From assembly GCA_964440345.1 (NCBI GenBank), contig CAYTSA010000011.1:1-62176 (forward strand): a stretch of DNA of 62,176 bases. Direction: 5' to 3'. Positions 17,510 to 25,751 of this stretch are shown here, in pieces (the stretch's first letter is position 1; each line of letters begins with the position of its first letter). The notes beneath the pieces are model-generated. The model was not told the origin of the DNA. It saw nothing but the letters and a program-made list of their open reading frames with translations, and did no database searches. Both the position numbers and the translations under genes were made by a program. This DNA comes from CAYTSA01 sp964440345. GTDB lineage: Bacteria; Desulfobacterota; Desulfovibrionia; Desulfovibrionales; Desulfovibrionaceae.

Positions 17510-18319
17510 TCATTGCGCCAGCACCCCGGCGTAGCCCACCACTTTGGCGTAGTCCCCGCTGGCCCGGGCAGAGGTGTCGTAGGCCACAAGCCTGGCCTGG
17601 GTTGCGCCCAGCTCTTTGGCGGCGGTCAGGCCCAGGGTCATGGGAAAAACACCGCACATGCTGATACGGTTGTTCAGCACGGTGTGGTACAGGCCGTCCG
17701 GGTCCAGCTGTTCAATGTGGTCCAGAGCCAACCGGTCTTTCTCCTTGGCCTGGTCCTGGGAAATATAGTGGCTCATGTCTGAACTGACAAGGATGGAGAC
17801 AGGCTCCGGCCACTCGCGTATTACAGCGGCGAGGGCCTTGCCTGCATCAGTCAGTGTGTGCATGTTGCGTTCCGCCACAGCGATGGGAACAATGCGCGCT
17901 GTAGGTTTGACGGCGTGCAGGAACGGCAGCATGACTTCCAGCGAGTGCTCGTTGACGTGGGCTGCAGCGTCAGGGGTAAACCCTGCAAATTTAGAAATAA
18001 TAGCTTGAACAAAGTCTTCCTGCACAGGGAGGGAGCCGCCCGGGAAAGTCCACGCGCCATCCGGCCAGACAGCCAGCGGCGCGCCGCTGCCGGTGTGGTT
18101 GGGCCCCAGCAGCACCACCAGCTCGGAAAGGTTGGCCTGGCCCAGGGTGAGCCCAGCCACTGGACCGGAAAATATATAGCCCGCGTGGGGCGCCATGGCC
18201 AGTATGGTCGGTTTGTCGCCCGGGTCTTTTGCATGGGCAATGTAGTCTTGCACCTGTTTGTGCAAGGCTGCGCTGTCGCCGGGGTAGAATTGACCTGCTA
18301 CTATGGGCTGCCTGTTCAT
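17510..18319 (-). CDS. MEMO1 family protein (AmmeMemoRadiSam system protein B)
   Basis: 269 residues covering the whole MEMO fold, related to extradiol dioxygenase LigB. Recognisable segments are AGQFYPGD at the start, APHAGYIFSGPVAG, LLGPNHTGSGAPLAVW, NEHSLEVMLPFL, PIAVAERN and SSDMSHYI. Histidines in PHAGY, NEHS and DMSHY match the metal-site positions of the family. The partners usually named with it (AMMECR1 domain, radical SAM protein) are not in the window, so the biochemical role is open. Confidence 0.88.
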   Translation of the reverse strand: MNRQPIVAGQFYPGDSAALHKQVQDYIAHAKDPGDKPTILAMAPHAGYIFSGPVAGLTLGQANLSELVVLLGPNHTGSGAPLAVWPDGAWTFPGGSLPVQEDFVQAIISKFAGFTPDAAAHVNEHSLEVMLPFLHAVKPTARIVPIAVAERNMHTLTDAGKALAAVIREWPEPVSILVSSDMSHYISQDQAKEKDRLALDHIEQLDPDGLYHTVLNNRISMCGVFPMTLGLTAAKELGATQARLVAYDTSARASGDYAKVVGYAGVLAQ

Positions 18320-18422
18320 GATGCACTGCTCCTTTGCATGTCGTTCGTGGAATAAAGCAACGCGAGCATATCATCTTTGCAGCGCGGCGCCACCCTCGGC
18401 CAAGCCCCGCTTGCAGTGCAGG

Positions 18423-18797
18423 TCAGGCGGCGAACAGGGCGCGCAGCTGGTCCAGCTGGGCAAAAAGGCCGGTCATGACCGATTTCGTGAGCACAATGCG
18501 CCGGTCGCACAGTGAGGCCAGAATGCTTTCCATGTGGTGGGCAGCGCGGATAACGTCTTCCCTGCCATGGCTTTTAGCGTCGCCCTTGACCGTGTGAATG
18601 GCCCGGAAGACGGCTTCCACAAGGGGTTTTTGCCATTCAAACAGGGCCTCTCCGGCGTCTGGGCCTGAATCCAGGCCGGTTTCCAGGTCCAGAAGGCCTT
18701 GCTCAGCGTTGTCCAGATGCTCCAAGCAGCTCTCGGCAAACACGGCGTCAGGGTCAATGCGCGGCGTCATGCGTGAAGCAGTATCTCGATTTTTCAT
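18423..18797 (-). CDS. Histidine phosphotransfer (Hpt) domain protein
   Basis: About 124 residues, a stand-alone Hpt domain. VFRAIHTVKGDAKSHG contains the phospho-accepting His and its flanking VKG motif; the surrounding sequence is helical. It would relay phosphate between a hybrid kinase and a response regulator, neither of which is adjacent. The start is uncertain: ATG at 18797 is chosen, ATG at 18770 is nearly as good, and neither has a clear ribosome binding site. Confidence 0.75.
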   Translation of the reverse strand: MKNRDTASRMTPRIDPDAVFAESCLEHLDNAEQGLLDLETGLDSGPDAGEALFEWQKPLVEAVFRAIHTVKGDAKSHGREDVIRAAHHMESILASLCDRRIVLTKSVMTGLFAQLDQLRALFAA

Positions 18798-18939
18798 GCG
18801 CGGCAACCGCAGCAAGCCAAAGACAAACCAAACGCAAGTCAAACATAAGCCAAACACGGGTCTTGCCGTACAGGCCGTCTTGGCCTACCTTATGCTGCAA
18901 CAAGCGAGATACGCCAACAAACAACTCAGGAATGTGTAC

Positions 18940-19302
18940 ATGAGCAAAGGCGAACTTATTGCAGTGCTCCGCTCCCGGGCGGAAGCTATCCGCGCTGTGG
19001 AGGCCGAAGCCCTGGAACGGCTTCACGAGCAGGGCGACACTATTGGCTATGAGAAGAAGCTGCGGGAAAAATGCGCTATTATGCAGAGGCTGATCGACGA
19101 CGCTGCGCCGCATTTGCAGAATTTTGACCAGGCAACTGCTGCGATAGTGGAAGACGCCCTGACGGGCTTTGGCGAACGGGCCAGCCAGGCCTTGTCCGTA
19201 GGCTCCGTGTTCTTCATGTCCGCCTTGTTATACCCGGAGGATTACGTTAAGGGGCAACCCAACGACCTGGAGAGGCGCATCGACCACTTGGCTACGTTGT
19301 AG
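18940..19302 (+). CDS. Hypothetical protein of 120 residues
   Basis: Not recognised. The protein (MSKGELIAVL...) is predicted mostly helical and charged, with RAEAIRAVEAEALERLHEQG and a hydrophobic patch VGSVFFMSALLYPEDY near the C terminus. Start chosen at the ATG with AGG nine bases upstream. It lies 20 bp before pepA and may be cotranscribed with it. Upstream (18815-18857) CCAAA-type motifs recur at roughly 10-11-bp spacing, similar to those ahead of rpsF. Confidence 0.65.
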   Translation: MSKGELIAVLRSRAEAIRAVEAEALERLHEQGDTIGYEKKLREKCAIMQRLIDDAAPHLQNFDQATAAIVEDALTGFGERASQALSVGSVFFMSALLYPEDYVKGQPNDLERRIDHLATL

Positions 19303-19322
19303 CCTTTTTCAAGGAGACTCAA

Positions 19323-20891
19323 ATGCATCTGGAAATACACGCTGACGGTCCGCCAAGTTGGCGCGCTGACGCATTAGTTTTGCTTGTTGTGGACAAGGAC
19401 GGGCGCGCAGAGGCGCCTGGAATCGACTCCGGTTTTGACTGGATGCAGACCGTGCCCTGCAGCGGCGACGTGAGCGGCGAATTTTTAAACACCACAGTGC
19501 AGTACGCCCCGCCGGAAGCGAATATACCCCGTATTGTTGCTGTGGGCGCGGGCAAGCAGGCTGAGCTGACTCTGGACCGCATGCGCGCCGCCGTGGCGGC
19601 CGGGTTTCGTAGAGCCCGGGACCTGCGCTGCCCCCGAATAGGTCTGCTTTTCGAGAACCTGACATCTCTGGGAGTAGACGCCCAGGCCCAGGAGCCGGCT
19701 CTGCTGGTTCAGGAAGCCGTGGTGTCCGCCGCCCTTTCTCTCTACCGGTATACCAGGTTAAAAACCTCTACGGATGATTTGCCTCCGCAGTCGGAAGAGA
19801 TAGTGCTTCTCTCGTCAGTCGGCAACGCAGAAGAGTTGAGCGCCGCGGGTCTGATGGCCATGGCTGAAGCGGAAGGCGTGAGTCTGGCCCGTGACCTGGT
19901 CAACGGCCCGGGAAATGTGATTACCCCTTCCGCCCTGGCCCACACCGCCAGAGAGCTGGGCATGGAGCACCATTTTTCCGTGACGGTGTACGACGAGGAG
20001 CAGGCGGAGCAGCTGGGCATGGGCGCCTTTGCCGCGGTGTTCCAGGGTTCGTCAGAGCCGGCCCGGTTCATTGTGCTGGACTGGTCTCTGGAAGGCCGCG
20101 AAGAAGACCCGCCCTTGGTGCTGGCGGGCAAGGGCGTCACCTTTGACACGGGCGGCGTTTCCATCAAGCCCTCTGCAAACATGGAAAAGATGAAGGGCGA
20201 CATGGCCGGGGCTGCGGCTGTGTTGGGCGTTTTTGCCGCCTTGGGCCGCATGCGCCGCGAAGGCGACCTGTTTGCGGAGTGTTTGCGCAGCATAGGCCGT
20301 GTCGTCGGCTTGCTGCCCTGCACCGACAACATGTGCGACGGCATGTCCGTGCGGCCCGGGGATGTCGTGACGTCCCATGCCGGCAAAACCGTGGAGGTCG
20401 TCAACACGGACGCAGAAGGCCGGTTGCTGCTCTGCGACGCCTTGAGCTTTGCCGGCGACTACGAGCCGGAGATGGTGGTGGACATAGCCACCCTGACCGG
20501 CGCGTGCGTTGTGGCCTTGGGCAGAAGAGCCGGCGCTGTCTTCAGCAACAGCGGCACGCTGACCGAAGAACTGCAAAGCCTGAGCGCAGCCAAGGGCGAA
20601 CCCCTGTGGCCCATGCCGCTGTTCCCTTTTTACAAAGAAGACCTGCGCAGTCACTGCGCTGACTTGCGCAACACGCCGGCCTCGCGTGAAGGAGGTTCCA
20701 TCCACGCTGCGCTATTTCTCCAGGAGTTTGCGCCAGAGCACACGGCCTGGGCCCATTTGGACATAGCCGGCCCTGGCTGGTCCGACAAGGCCATGCCCGG
20801 GTTGTTGACCTCAGACGTGGAGGGCGGCACCGGCTTTGGCGTGCGGACTTTGCTGGCCCTGGCTTGCCGCCGCCGCCACATCATGGTTTAA
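19323..20891 (+). CDS. pepA: Leucyl aminopeptidase PepA (M17)
   Basis: 522 residues. Cytosolic two-zinc (or manganese) aminopeptidase removing N-terminal residues. The C-terminal catalytic domain shows GKGVTFDTGGVSIKPS, MKGDMAGAAAV, LPCTDNMCDGMSVRPGDV and the family signature NTDAEGRLLLCDAL with metal-binding Asp and Glu; the N-terminal macro-like domain covers about 1-165. GGAG precedes the ATG. It carries the interspersed repeat directly at its stop codon. Confidence 0.96.
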   Translation: MHLEIHADGPPSWRADALVLLVVDKDGRAEAPGIDSGFDWMQTVPCSGDVSGEFLNTTVQYAPPEANIPRIVAVGAGKQAELTLDRMRAAVAAGFRRARDLRCPRIGLLFENLTSLGVDAQAQEPALLVQEAVVSAALSLYRYTRLKTSTDDLPPQSEEIVLLSSVGNAEELSAAGLMAMAEAEGVSLARDLVNGPGNVITPSALAHTARELGMEHHFSVTVYDEEQAEQLGMGAFAAVFQGSSEPARFIVLDWSLEGREEDPPLVLAGKGVTFDTGGVSIKPSANMEKMKGDMAGAAAVLGVFAALGRMRREGDLFAECLRSIGRVVGLLPCTDNMCDGMSVRPGDVVTSHAGKTVEVVNTDAEGRLLLCDALSFAGDYEPEMVVDIATLTGACVVALGRRAGAVFSNSGTLTEELQSLSAAKGEPLWPMPLFPFYKEDLRSHCADLRNTPASREGGSIHAALFLQEFAPEHTAWAHLDIAGPGWSDKAMPGLLTSDVEGGTGFGVRTLLALACRRRHIMV

Positions 20892-20981
20892 GGCATTATC
20901 ACATTGATATCTTTAGATGTTTTCTGAAACAATAGTACATTGTTTCAGGAGCGAGCAGTGTCTCAACGCGAAAATGCGCCA
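20889..20981 (+). repeat. Interspersed repeat family, full copy C
   Basis: Begins at the pepA TAA stop and runs to CGAAAATGCGCC. The internal hairpin is perfect: CTGAAACAAT, loop AGTAC, ATTGTTTCAG (20924-20948). The right end (GTCTCAACGCGAAAATGCGC) is nearly identical to copies A, B and D. Confidence 0.78.
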
Positions 20982-21047
20982 GCAGGCGGTGGCAACACGC
21001 AACACGCACGTCGCCTGTCAGCGCGCCAACACCTTTCGCCGCATTCC

Positions 21048-21095
21048 AGAGTGGGATAACGCTGTAACCAAGCTTTATCCCACTCTTTCTTTTTC
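21048..21095 (+). terminator. Intrinsic terminator between pepA and flgF
   Basis: AGAGTGGGATAA (21048-21059) pairs perfectly with TTATCCCACTCT (21075-21086) and is followed by TTCTTTTTC. It would insulate the flagellar operon from pepA transcription. Confidence 0.75.
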
Positions 21096-21111
21096 TGGCC
21101 CGCGGTTTGCA
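21096..21111 (+). promoter_or_regulatory. Sigma-54-type -24/-12 promoter of the flagellar operon
   Basis: TGGCCCGCGGTTTGCA matches the sigma-54 consensus TGGCAC(N5)TTGCA at all positions but one, with exactly ten bases between the GG and the GC. The start would be near 21122, giving a very short leader before the AAAGGAGGA site and flgF ATG at 21140. Confidence 0.7.
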
Positions 21112-21139
21112 TGACGTCTGCGCAAAGGAGGATTGACGC

Positions 21140-21919
21140 ATGCAAGACAGCGCATACTCAGCACTGTTCGGAGCGCTTTCCAATGAGCACCGACTGGACG
21201 TTATCGCCAACAATCTGGCGAACGCCAACACCACTGGCTACAAGCGGGATCAGCTCGCCTTCGAGGACGTATTCGTAGAGTTTGCCCACGACATCATCCG
21301 CGAGCCTGTCACCAACCTGCGGGCGGATCCTCTGTTTCCGCCGGCCATTAACATGTCCAAAACCCGCCTGGCTGGAACCAGGATCGATCTGTCCCAAGGC
21401 TCCATGAAGAACACCGGCGGACCTCTGGATTTCGCCATTGCCGGGGACGGCTTTTTCCGCATCCGTACAGCGCAGGGGGATTTTCTTTCCCGCAACGGAC
21501 ATTTCCAGGTAACGGCCGACGGAAACCTGGTCACTGAGCAGGGCTACGCCGTACTCGGCGGCGCTGGGGAAATTGCCCTGCCGCCCGGCTCAAAGGTCGT
21601 GGTCAACGACGCAGGAGAGATTTTTGCCGACGGCGAGTTGGTGGATGCGTTCAACCTGGTCACTGTGGATGAGCCTCGGGCGCTGGAAAAGCTGGGCAGC
21701 AATCTCTTCCGCATAGCCGACGGCGCAGAAGCTGGTGAAATTCCGGCAGAAAACGCTGTGGTCAACCAGGGCTTTCTAGAAACAGCCAACGTCAACGTGG
21801 TGGAGGAGATGGTGGGCATGATCGAAACCCACCGCGCCTTTGAAGCTTACCAAAAAATGATCCGTGAAACCAATGAGATGGATACCAAAGCAATCACCAA
21901 GGTGGGCATGTACCGCTAA
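21140..21919 (+). CDS. flgF: Flagellar basal-body rod protein FlgF
   Basis: 259 residues, proximal rod component exported by the flagellar type III system. The N-terminal rod motif HRLDVIANNLANANTTGYK and the C-terminal helix with VNVVEEMVGMIETHRAFEAYQKMI are the paired coiled-coil ends of axial proteins; GDGFFRI is the central motif of FlgE/F/G. AAAGGAGGA lies eight bases before the ATG. First gene of the operon. Confidence 0.93.
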   Translation: MQDSAYSALFGALSNEHRLDVIANNLANANTTGYKRDQLAFEDVFVEFAHDIIREPVTNLRADPLFPPAINMSKTRLAGTRIDLSQGSMKNTGGPLDFAIAGDGFFRIRTAQGDFLSRNGHFQVTADGNLVTEQGYAVLGGAGEIALPPGSKVVVNDAGEIFADGELVDAFNLVTVDEPRALEKLGSNLFRIADGAEAGEIPAENAVVNQGFLETANVNVVEEMVGMIETHRAFEAYQKMIRETNEMDTKAITKVGMYR

Positions 21920-21959
21920 GGAAAGCGGGCCCGTCTGAAACCGTGGAGGAAACGCCCCC

Positions 21960-22742
21960 ATGATGCGCTCACTCTGGACTGCCGCCACCGGCATGATAGC
22001 CCAGCAAATGAACATCGACGTCACGTCGAACAACCTGGCCAACGTGAACACCGTCGGCTTTAAGAAAAGCCGGGCGGAGTTCGAGGACTTAATGTACCAG
22101 AACATGAAAATTGCCGGCACCTTGACTGAGGGAGGCAACCGGTTGCCCACGGGAATGAAGATCGGTATGGGCGTGCGGCCCACCACCGTGCACAAGTTTT
22201 TCAGCCAGGGCGACTACCAGAACACCGGCAACCCCCTGGACATGGCCATCGAAGGGGACGGCTTTTTCCAGGTGGAAGTCAACGGCGAGCTGCAATACAC
22301 CCGTGCCGGCGCCTTCAAGCTGGACAATGACGGCACTGTGGTCACCGCCAACGGCTACGTGCTGCAGCCCGAATTCACCGTGCCTGCTGAAACCGTGAAC
22401 GTCGTCGTCACAGAGGACGGGCACATGGCTGCTCTGGACTCTGCCGGCGAAGAACTAGCCGCCACGGATATACCGCTCTACACCTTTATCAACCCGGCCG
22501 GGCTCCGCGCCAACGGCCGCAACCTCTTTACCGCCACAGAAGCCTCCGGCGACGCTGTAGAGGGCGTACCAGGGGAAAACAACACCGGCACCATTTCACA
22601 AGGTTTTCTGGAGATGTCCAACGTGGAGATCGTGGACGAAATGGTCAACATGATTGTGGGCCAGAGGGCCTACGAAGCCAACTCCAAGGCCATCACCACG
22701 TCCGACTCCATGCTGGGCCTGGCCAACCAGCTGAAGCGGTAA
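21960..22742 (+). CDS. flgG: Flagellar distal rod protein FlgG
   Basis: 260 residues, the standard length of FlgG. N-terminal SLWTAATGMIAQQMNIDVTS and NNLANVNTVGFKKSRAEFED, central GDGFFQVEVN, and the C-terminal NVEIVDEMVNMIVGQRAYEAN are typical. It forms the drive shaft passing through the L and P rings encoded downstream. It starts 40 bp after flgF with GGAGG upstream. Confidence 0.95.
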   Translation: MMRSLWTAATGMIAQQMNIDVTSNNLANVNTVGFKKSRAEFEDLMYQNMKIAGTLTEGGNRLPTGMKIGMGVRPTTVHKFFSQGDYQNTGNPLDMAIEGDGFFQVEVNGELQYTRAGAFKLDNDGTVVTANGYVLQPEFTVPAETVNVVVTEDGHMAALDSAGEELAATDIPLYTFINPAGLRANGRNLFTATEASGDAVEGVPGENNTGTISQGFLEMSNVEIVDEMVNMIVGQRAYEANSKAITTSDSMLGLANQLKR

Positions 22743-22800
22743 ACGCGCCAGAGGGCGCAAAGGGTGTTTTGTCGCGCCGCACACGCGAAAGGAGCAAAGG

Positions 22801-23817
22801 ATGCAACTTTTTGGTAAACATCACCGCGGGTGGAAAAGGATTTCGCTGGAAGCTTGCCTTTGGGCCATGCTGTTTGCTGCGGCCTTGCTGCTCAGCCGTT
22901 CTGAAGCGTTCAGCAAAACCGTGGACGGTTCCTGGCGCATTGCAATAAAGCCTGCAGCTGCGGTTTCCGGGGAGCTGGTCACATTGGGCGAGATAGCTTC
23001 GCCCAGGGGCCAGTTCAACGAGCAGACCTGGCTGCGTCTGGCCCAGACGCCGCTGTGGCCGGCTCCGGATTCGGACCGGCCCATGTCTGTGAACCGGTCC
23101 AAGCTGGAGTCCGCCCTGAACCACTATTTGGGCGACATGGCTGCGCTTTGTGTTTTGCCTTCCACGCTGACGCTCAAGCGCGGGGGCAAGGTCATTGGGC
23201 AGGACCAGCTTGCACAGCTTATCGTCAAGAGTTTGACGCCGCAGGCGGCCTCTTTGCCTGGCGAGATATCCTTCCGCGACTACCGGACTCCTGAATACAT
23301 TTTCATGGAAAGTGCAGGCAACACCCTGAAGGTGGAAATAATCAACGACGTAAAGGCTGGCCGGGTAGGGGTGCGCATTCGCGAAACAGACCCGGCTGGA
23401 CAGACGGTGAAGTCTTATTCTGGCAGTGTCTTTCTGGACCAGTGGATGACCGTGGCCGCCGCCTCCCGGCCCCTGAACCGAGGCGACGCCCTGACCCCAG
23501 AGATGGTCACCCACGTGCGCAAAAACATGGCCCATCTGCGGTCCAGCTTGTGGGACGGCCGCGGCGGTCCCTGGCGGGTCCGGCGGCCCATAGGCGCGGA
23601 ACAACCCATAGAAATGAGCGACATAGAGCCCCTGCCAGTGATCAGCAAAGGCGATACGGTAACGCTGGTCTATCAGGGCGACTACATCCGGCTGGAAACG
23701 CCTGCCGAGGCTCTGGACGACGCCGGCATGGGCGAAGTCGTGGCGGTGCGCAATTTGCAAAGCAAAAGAGAGGTCTTTGGCAAAGTCCACGACGGCGACA
23801 CTGTGTACGTACAATAA
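22801..23817 (+). CDS. flgA: Flagellar P-ring chaperone FlgA
   Basis: 338 residues with an N-terminal hydrophobic segment (about 18-34, LWAMLFAAALLLS) acting as signal or anchor, so it is periplasmic. The C-terminal SAF-like domain is visible (RPLNRGDALTPEMV, PIGAEQPI, KGDTVTLVYQ, GEVVAVRNLQSKREVFGKV). It is longer than the roughly 220-residue enterobacterial protein because of its N-terminal half. It assists FlgI ring assembly. Confidence 0.9.
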   Translation: MQLFGKHHRGWKRISLEACLWAMLFAAALLLSRSEAFSKTVDGSWRIAIKPAAAVSGELVTLGEIASPRGQFNEQTWLRLAQTPLWPAPDSDRPMSVNRSKLESALNHYLGDMAALCVLPSTLTLKRGGKVIGQDQLAQLIVKSLTPQAASLPGEISFRDYRTPEYIFMESAGNTLKVEIINDVKAGRVGVRIRETDPAGQTVKSYSGSVFLDQWMTVAAASRPLNRGDALTPEMVTHVRKNMAHLRSSLWDGRGGPWRVRRPIGAEQPIEMSDIEPLPVISKGDTVTLVYQGDYIRLETPAEALDDAGMGEVVAVRNLQSKREVFGKVHDGDTVYVQ

Positions 23818-23834
23818 CTCGAAGGATAACGACA

Positions 23835-24545
23835 ATGAAACGCATCCGCTTCATACATCTTGCAACATTGACCCTGGCTTTGGCCACGGCGCTTGGCGGC
23901 TGCGGCGGGCCCAAGCAGCAAAAAACCGTCAGCAATATGCCGACCATGTCCCCGCCCGTGGCCTATGAAGAGCCGGCGTATCGGAATCAGAATCCCGGCT
24001 CGCTGTTCAACGCTGGCGACGCAGACTATCTTTTTTCTGATAACAGGGCCCGGCGCGTGGGCGACATCATCATCGTCAACGTGGTGGAGAACTCAAGCGC
24101 TTCCCATGAGGCGGACACCAAAGCGGACAAGCAGACCACCATGGATATGGGGTTGGGCGCCTTTTTCGGGGCCAATCCCATGGGTCAGACTGGTGAGATT
24201 GCCCGCAAAAACTTTTTCGAGGCCCAGACCACGTCTGAATTTGAAGGCGAGGGCGAAACCACCCGGAAAAACTCCATCAGCGCCACCGTGGCTGCCCGCG
24301 TGGTCCGCATGCTGCCCGGCGGGGTGATGCAGGTGGAGGGGGCCAGGGAAATTCGGGTCAACGACGAGACCCAGGTAGTCGTTGTTCGCGGCCTGGTGCG
24401 CCAGCGTGATGTGGGCGCGGACAACACCATCAGCTCCACGCAGCTGGCTGATGCAAAGATAGAGTTCTACGGCGAAGGCATACTCGCCGAAAAGCAAAAA
24501 CCCGGCTGGCTGGTTCGCCTGCTGGACAGCGCTTGGCCGTTCTGA
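23835..24545 (+). CDS. flgH: Flagellar L-ring lipoprotein FlgH
   Basis: 236 residues. The N terminus is a lipoprotein signal ending LATALGGCGG, with the lipidated Cys near residue 23. Family motifs SLFNAGDADYLFSDNRARRVGD, IIIVNVVENSSASHEADT and VVRGLVRQRDVGADNTISSTQ are clear. Outer-membrane L ring. ATG at 23835 follows AAGGATAACG; in-frame upstream codons lie within flgA. Confidence 0.94.
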   Translation: MKRIRFIHLATLTLALATALGGCGGPKQQKTVSNMPTMSPPVAYEEPAYRNQNPGSLFNAGDADYLFSDNRARRVGDIIIVNVVENSSASHEADTKADKQTTMDMGLGAFFGANPMGQTGEIARKNFFEAQTTSEFEGEGETTRKNSISATVAARVVRMLPGGVMQVEGAREIRVNDETQVVVVRGLVRQRDVGADNTISSTQLADAKIEFYGEGILAEKQKPGWLVRLLDSAWPF

Positions 24546-24564
24546 TTCCCAAGGAGGGGAGCCC

Positions 24565-25749
24565 ATGCAACGCGCACTGAAAATGATGCTGCATACCGGA
24601 CAAGGCTGGACCTCAGATTGGGGGCGCCGGCAATACAAGGCCCAGCTGCGCAAACTGCTCGTGTTGGCTGCGGCGGTCTGCATATCAGCCTTATTTCTGT
24701 GGTCCGACGTCGCCTTGGGCGTGCGCATCAAGGATGTCGCCACCTTTGGCGGCGTGCGCAACAACCAGTTGGTCGGCTATGGTTTGGTGGTCGGCCTGTC
24801 TGGCACCGGCGACTCCAGCAAGAGCGAATTCACCATTCAGTCCATGGTCAACATGCTGCATAAAATGGGCGTGGGGGTGAACGCCGCCACTCTGAAGCCC
24901 AAGAACGTGGCCGCGGTCATGGTTACGGCGCAGATGCCGGTTTCTGCGCGCCCTGGCTCCCGGGTGGACATCACGGTTTCCTCATTGGGCGATTCTTCCA
25001 GCCTTCTCGGCGGGGTGCTTCTGCTTACGCCGCTCAAGGGCATAGACGGCAAGGTGTACGCCTTGGGTCAGGGCTCCTTGACCATAGGCGGCTTTTCTGT
25101 AGAGGGCGAGGCGGCAAGAACTCAAAAGAACATTTCCACCGTCGGCATAGTGCCCAACGGGGCCACCATTGAACGCGGCGTGCCCTTTGAGTTCAACGAC
25201 CAGGACAAGCTCACCCTGCACATGTCCATCGCCGACTTTTCCACCACCCGGCAGGTGGTGGACCGCCTCAACGAAGCCATGGCCGGCCAGTTCGCCAGGG
25301 CCAGGGACATCTCCACCATAGAGCTGGACATCCCCGCTGCTTACAAGAACGATCTCGTCACCCTCATGGCCTCGCTGGAAAACATCGAGATACGGCCCGA
25401 CTCCAAGGCAAAGGTCGTTGTAGACGAAAAAACTGGCACAGTGGTGCTGGGCCGCAACGTGCGGCTCTCTAAGGTGGCCGTGGCGCACGGCAACCTGCAG
25501 ATCGTGGTGCAAGAAGGCGCCAACGTCTCCCAGCCTGGGCCGTTTTCCCAGGGACAGACTGTGGTTACGCCCCAGACCAACATCGGCGCGCAGGAAGAAA
25601 ACCGGAGGCTGGTCATGGTGGAAGGCGCCACCTTGCAGGAAATGGTGGACGGCCTGAACGCTATAGGCGCAACCCCGCGCGACCTTATCTCCATACTGCG
25701 CACCATGAAGGCAGCCGGAGCCCTGCATGCAGAACTGGAGGTTATCTGA
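24565..25749 (+). CDS. flgI: Flagellar P-ring protein FlgI
   Basis: 394 residues with a long N-terminal extension before the signal-like segment LLVLAAAVCISALFLWSDVALG (about 33-54). The mature protein starts VRIKDVATFGGVRNNQLVGYG, the family signature, followed by GLVVGLSGTGDS and the C-terminal VVVDEKTGTVVLG. An AAGGAGGGG site supports this ATG. Periplasmic ring around the FlgG rod. Confidence 0.94.
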   Translation: MQRALKMMLHTGQGWTSDWGRRQYKAQLRKLLVLAAAVCISALFLWSDVALGVRIKDVATFGGVRNNQLVGYGLVVGLSGTGDSSKSEFTIQSMVNMLHKMGVGVNAATLKPKNVAAVMVTAQMPVSARPGSRVDITVSSLGDSSSLLGGVLLLTPLKGIDGKVYALGQGSLTIGGFSVEGEAARTQKNISTVGIVPNGATIERGVPFEFNDQDKLTLHMSIADFSTTRQVVDRLNEAMAGQFARARDISTIELDIPAAYKNDLVTLMASLENIEIRPDSKAKVVVDEKTGTVVLGRNVRLSKVAVAHGNLQIVVQEGANVSQPGPFSQGQTVVTPQTNIGAQEENRRLVMVEGATLQEMVDGLNAIGATPRDLISILRTMKAAGALHAELEVI

Positions 25750-25751
25750 CC

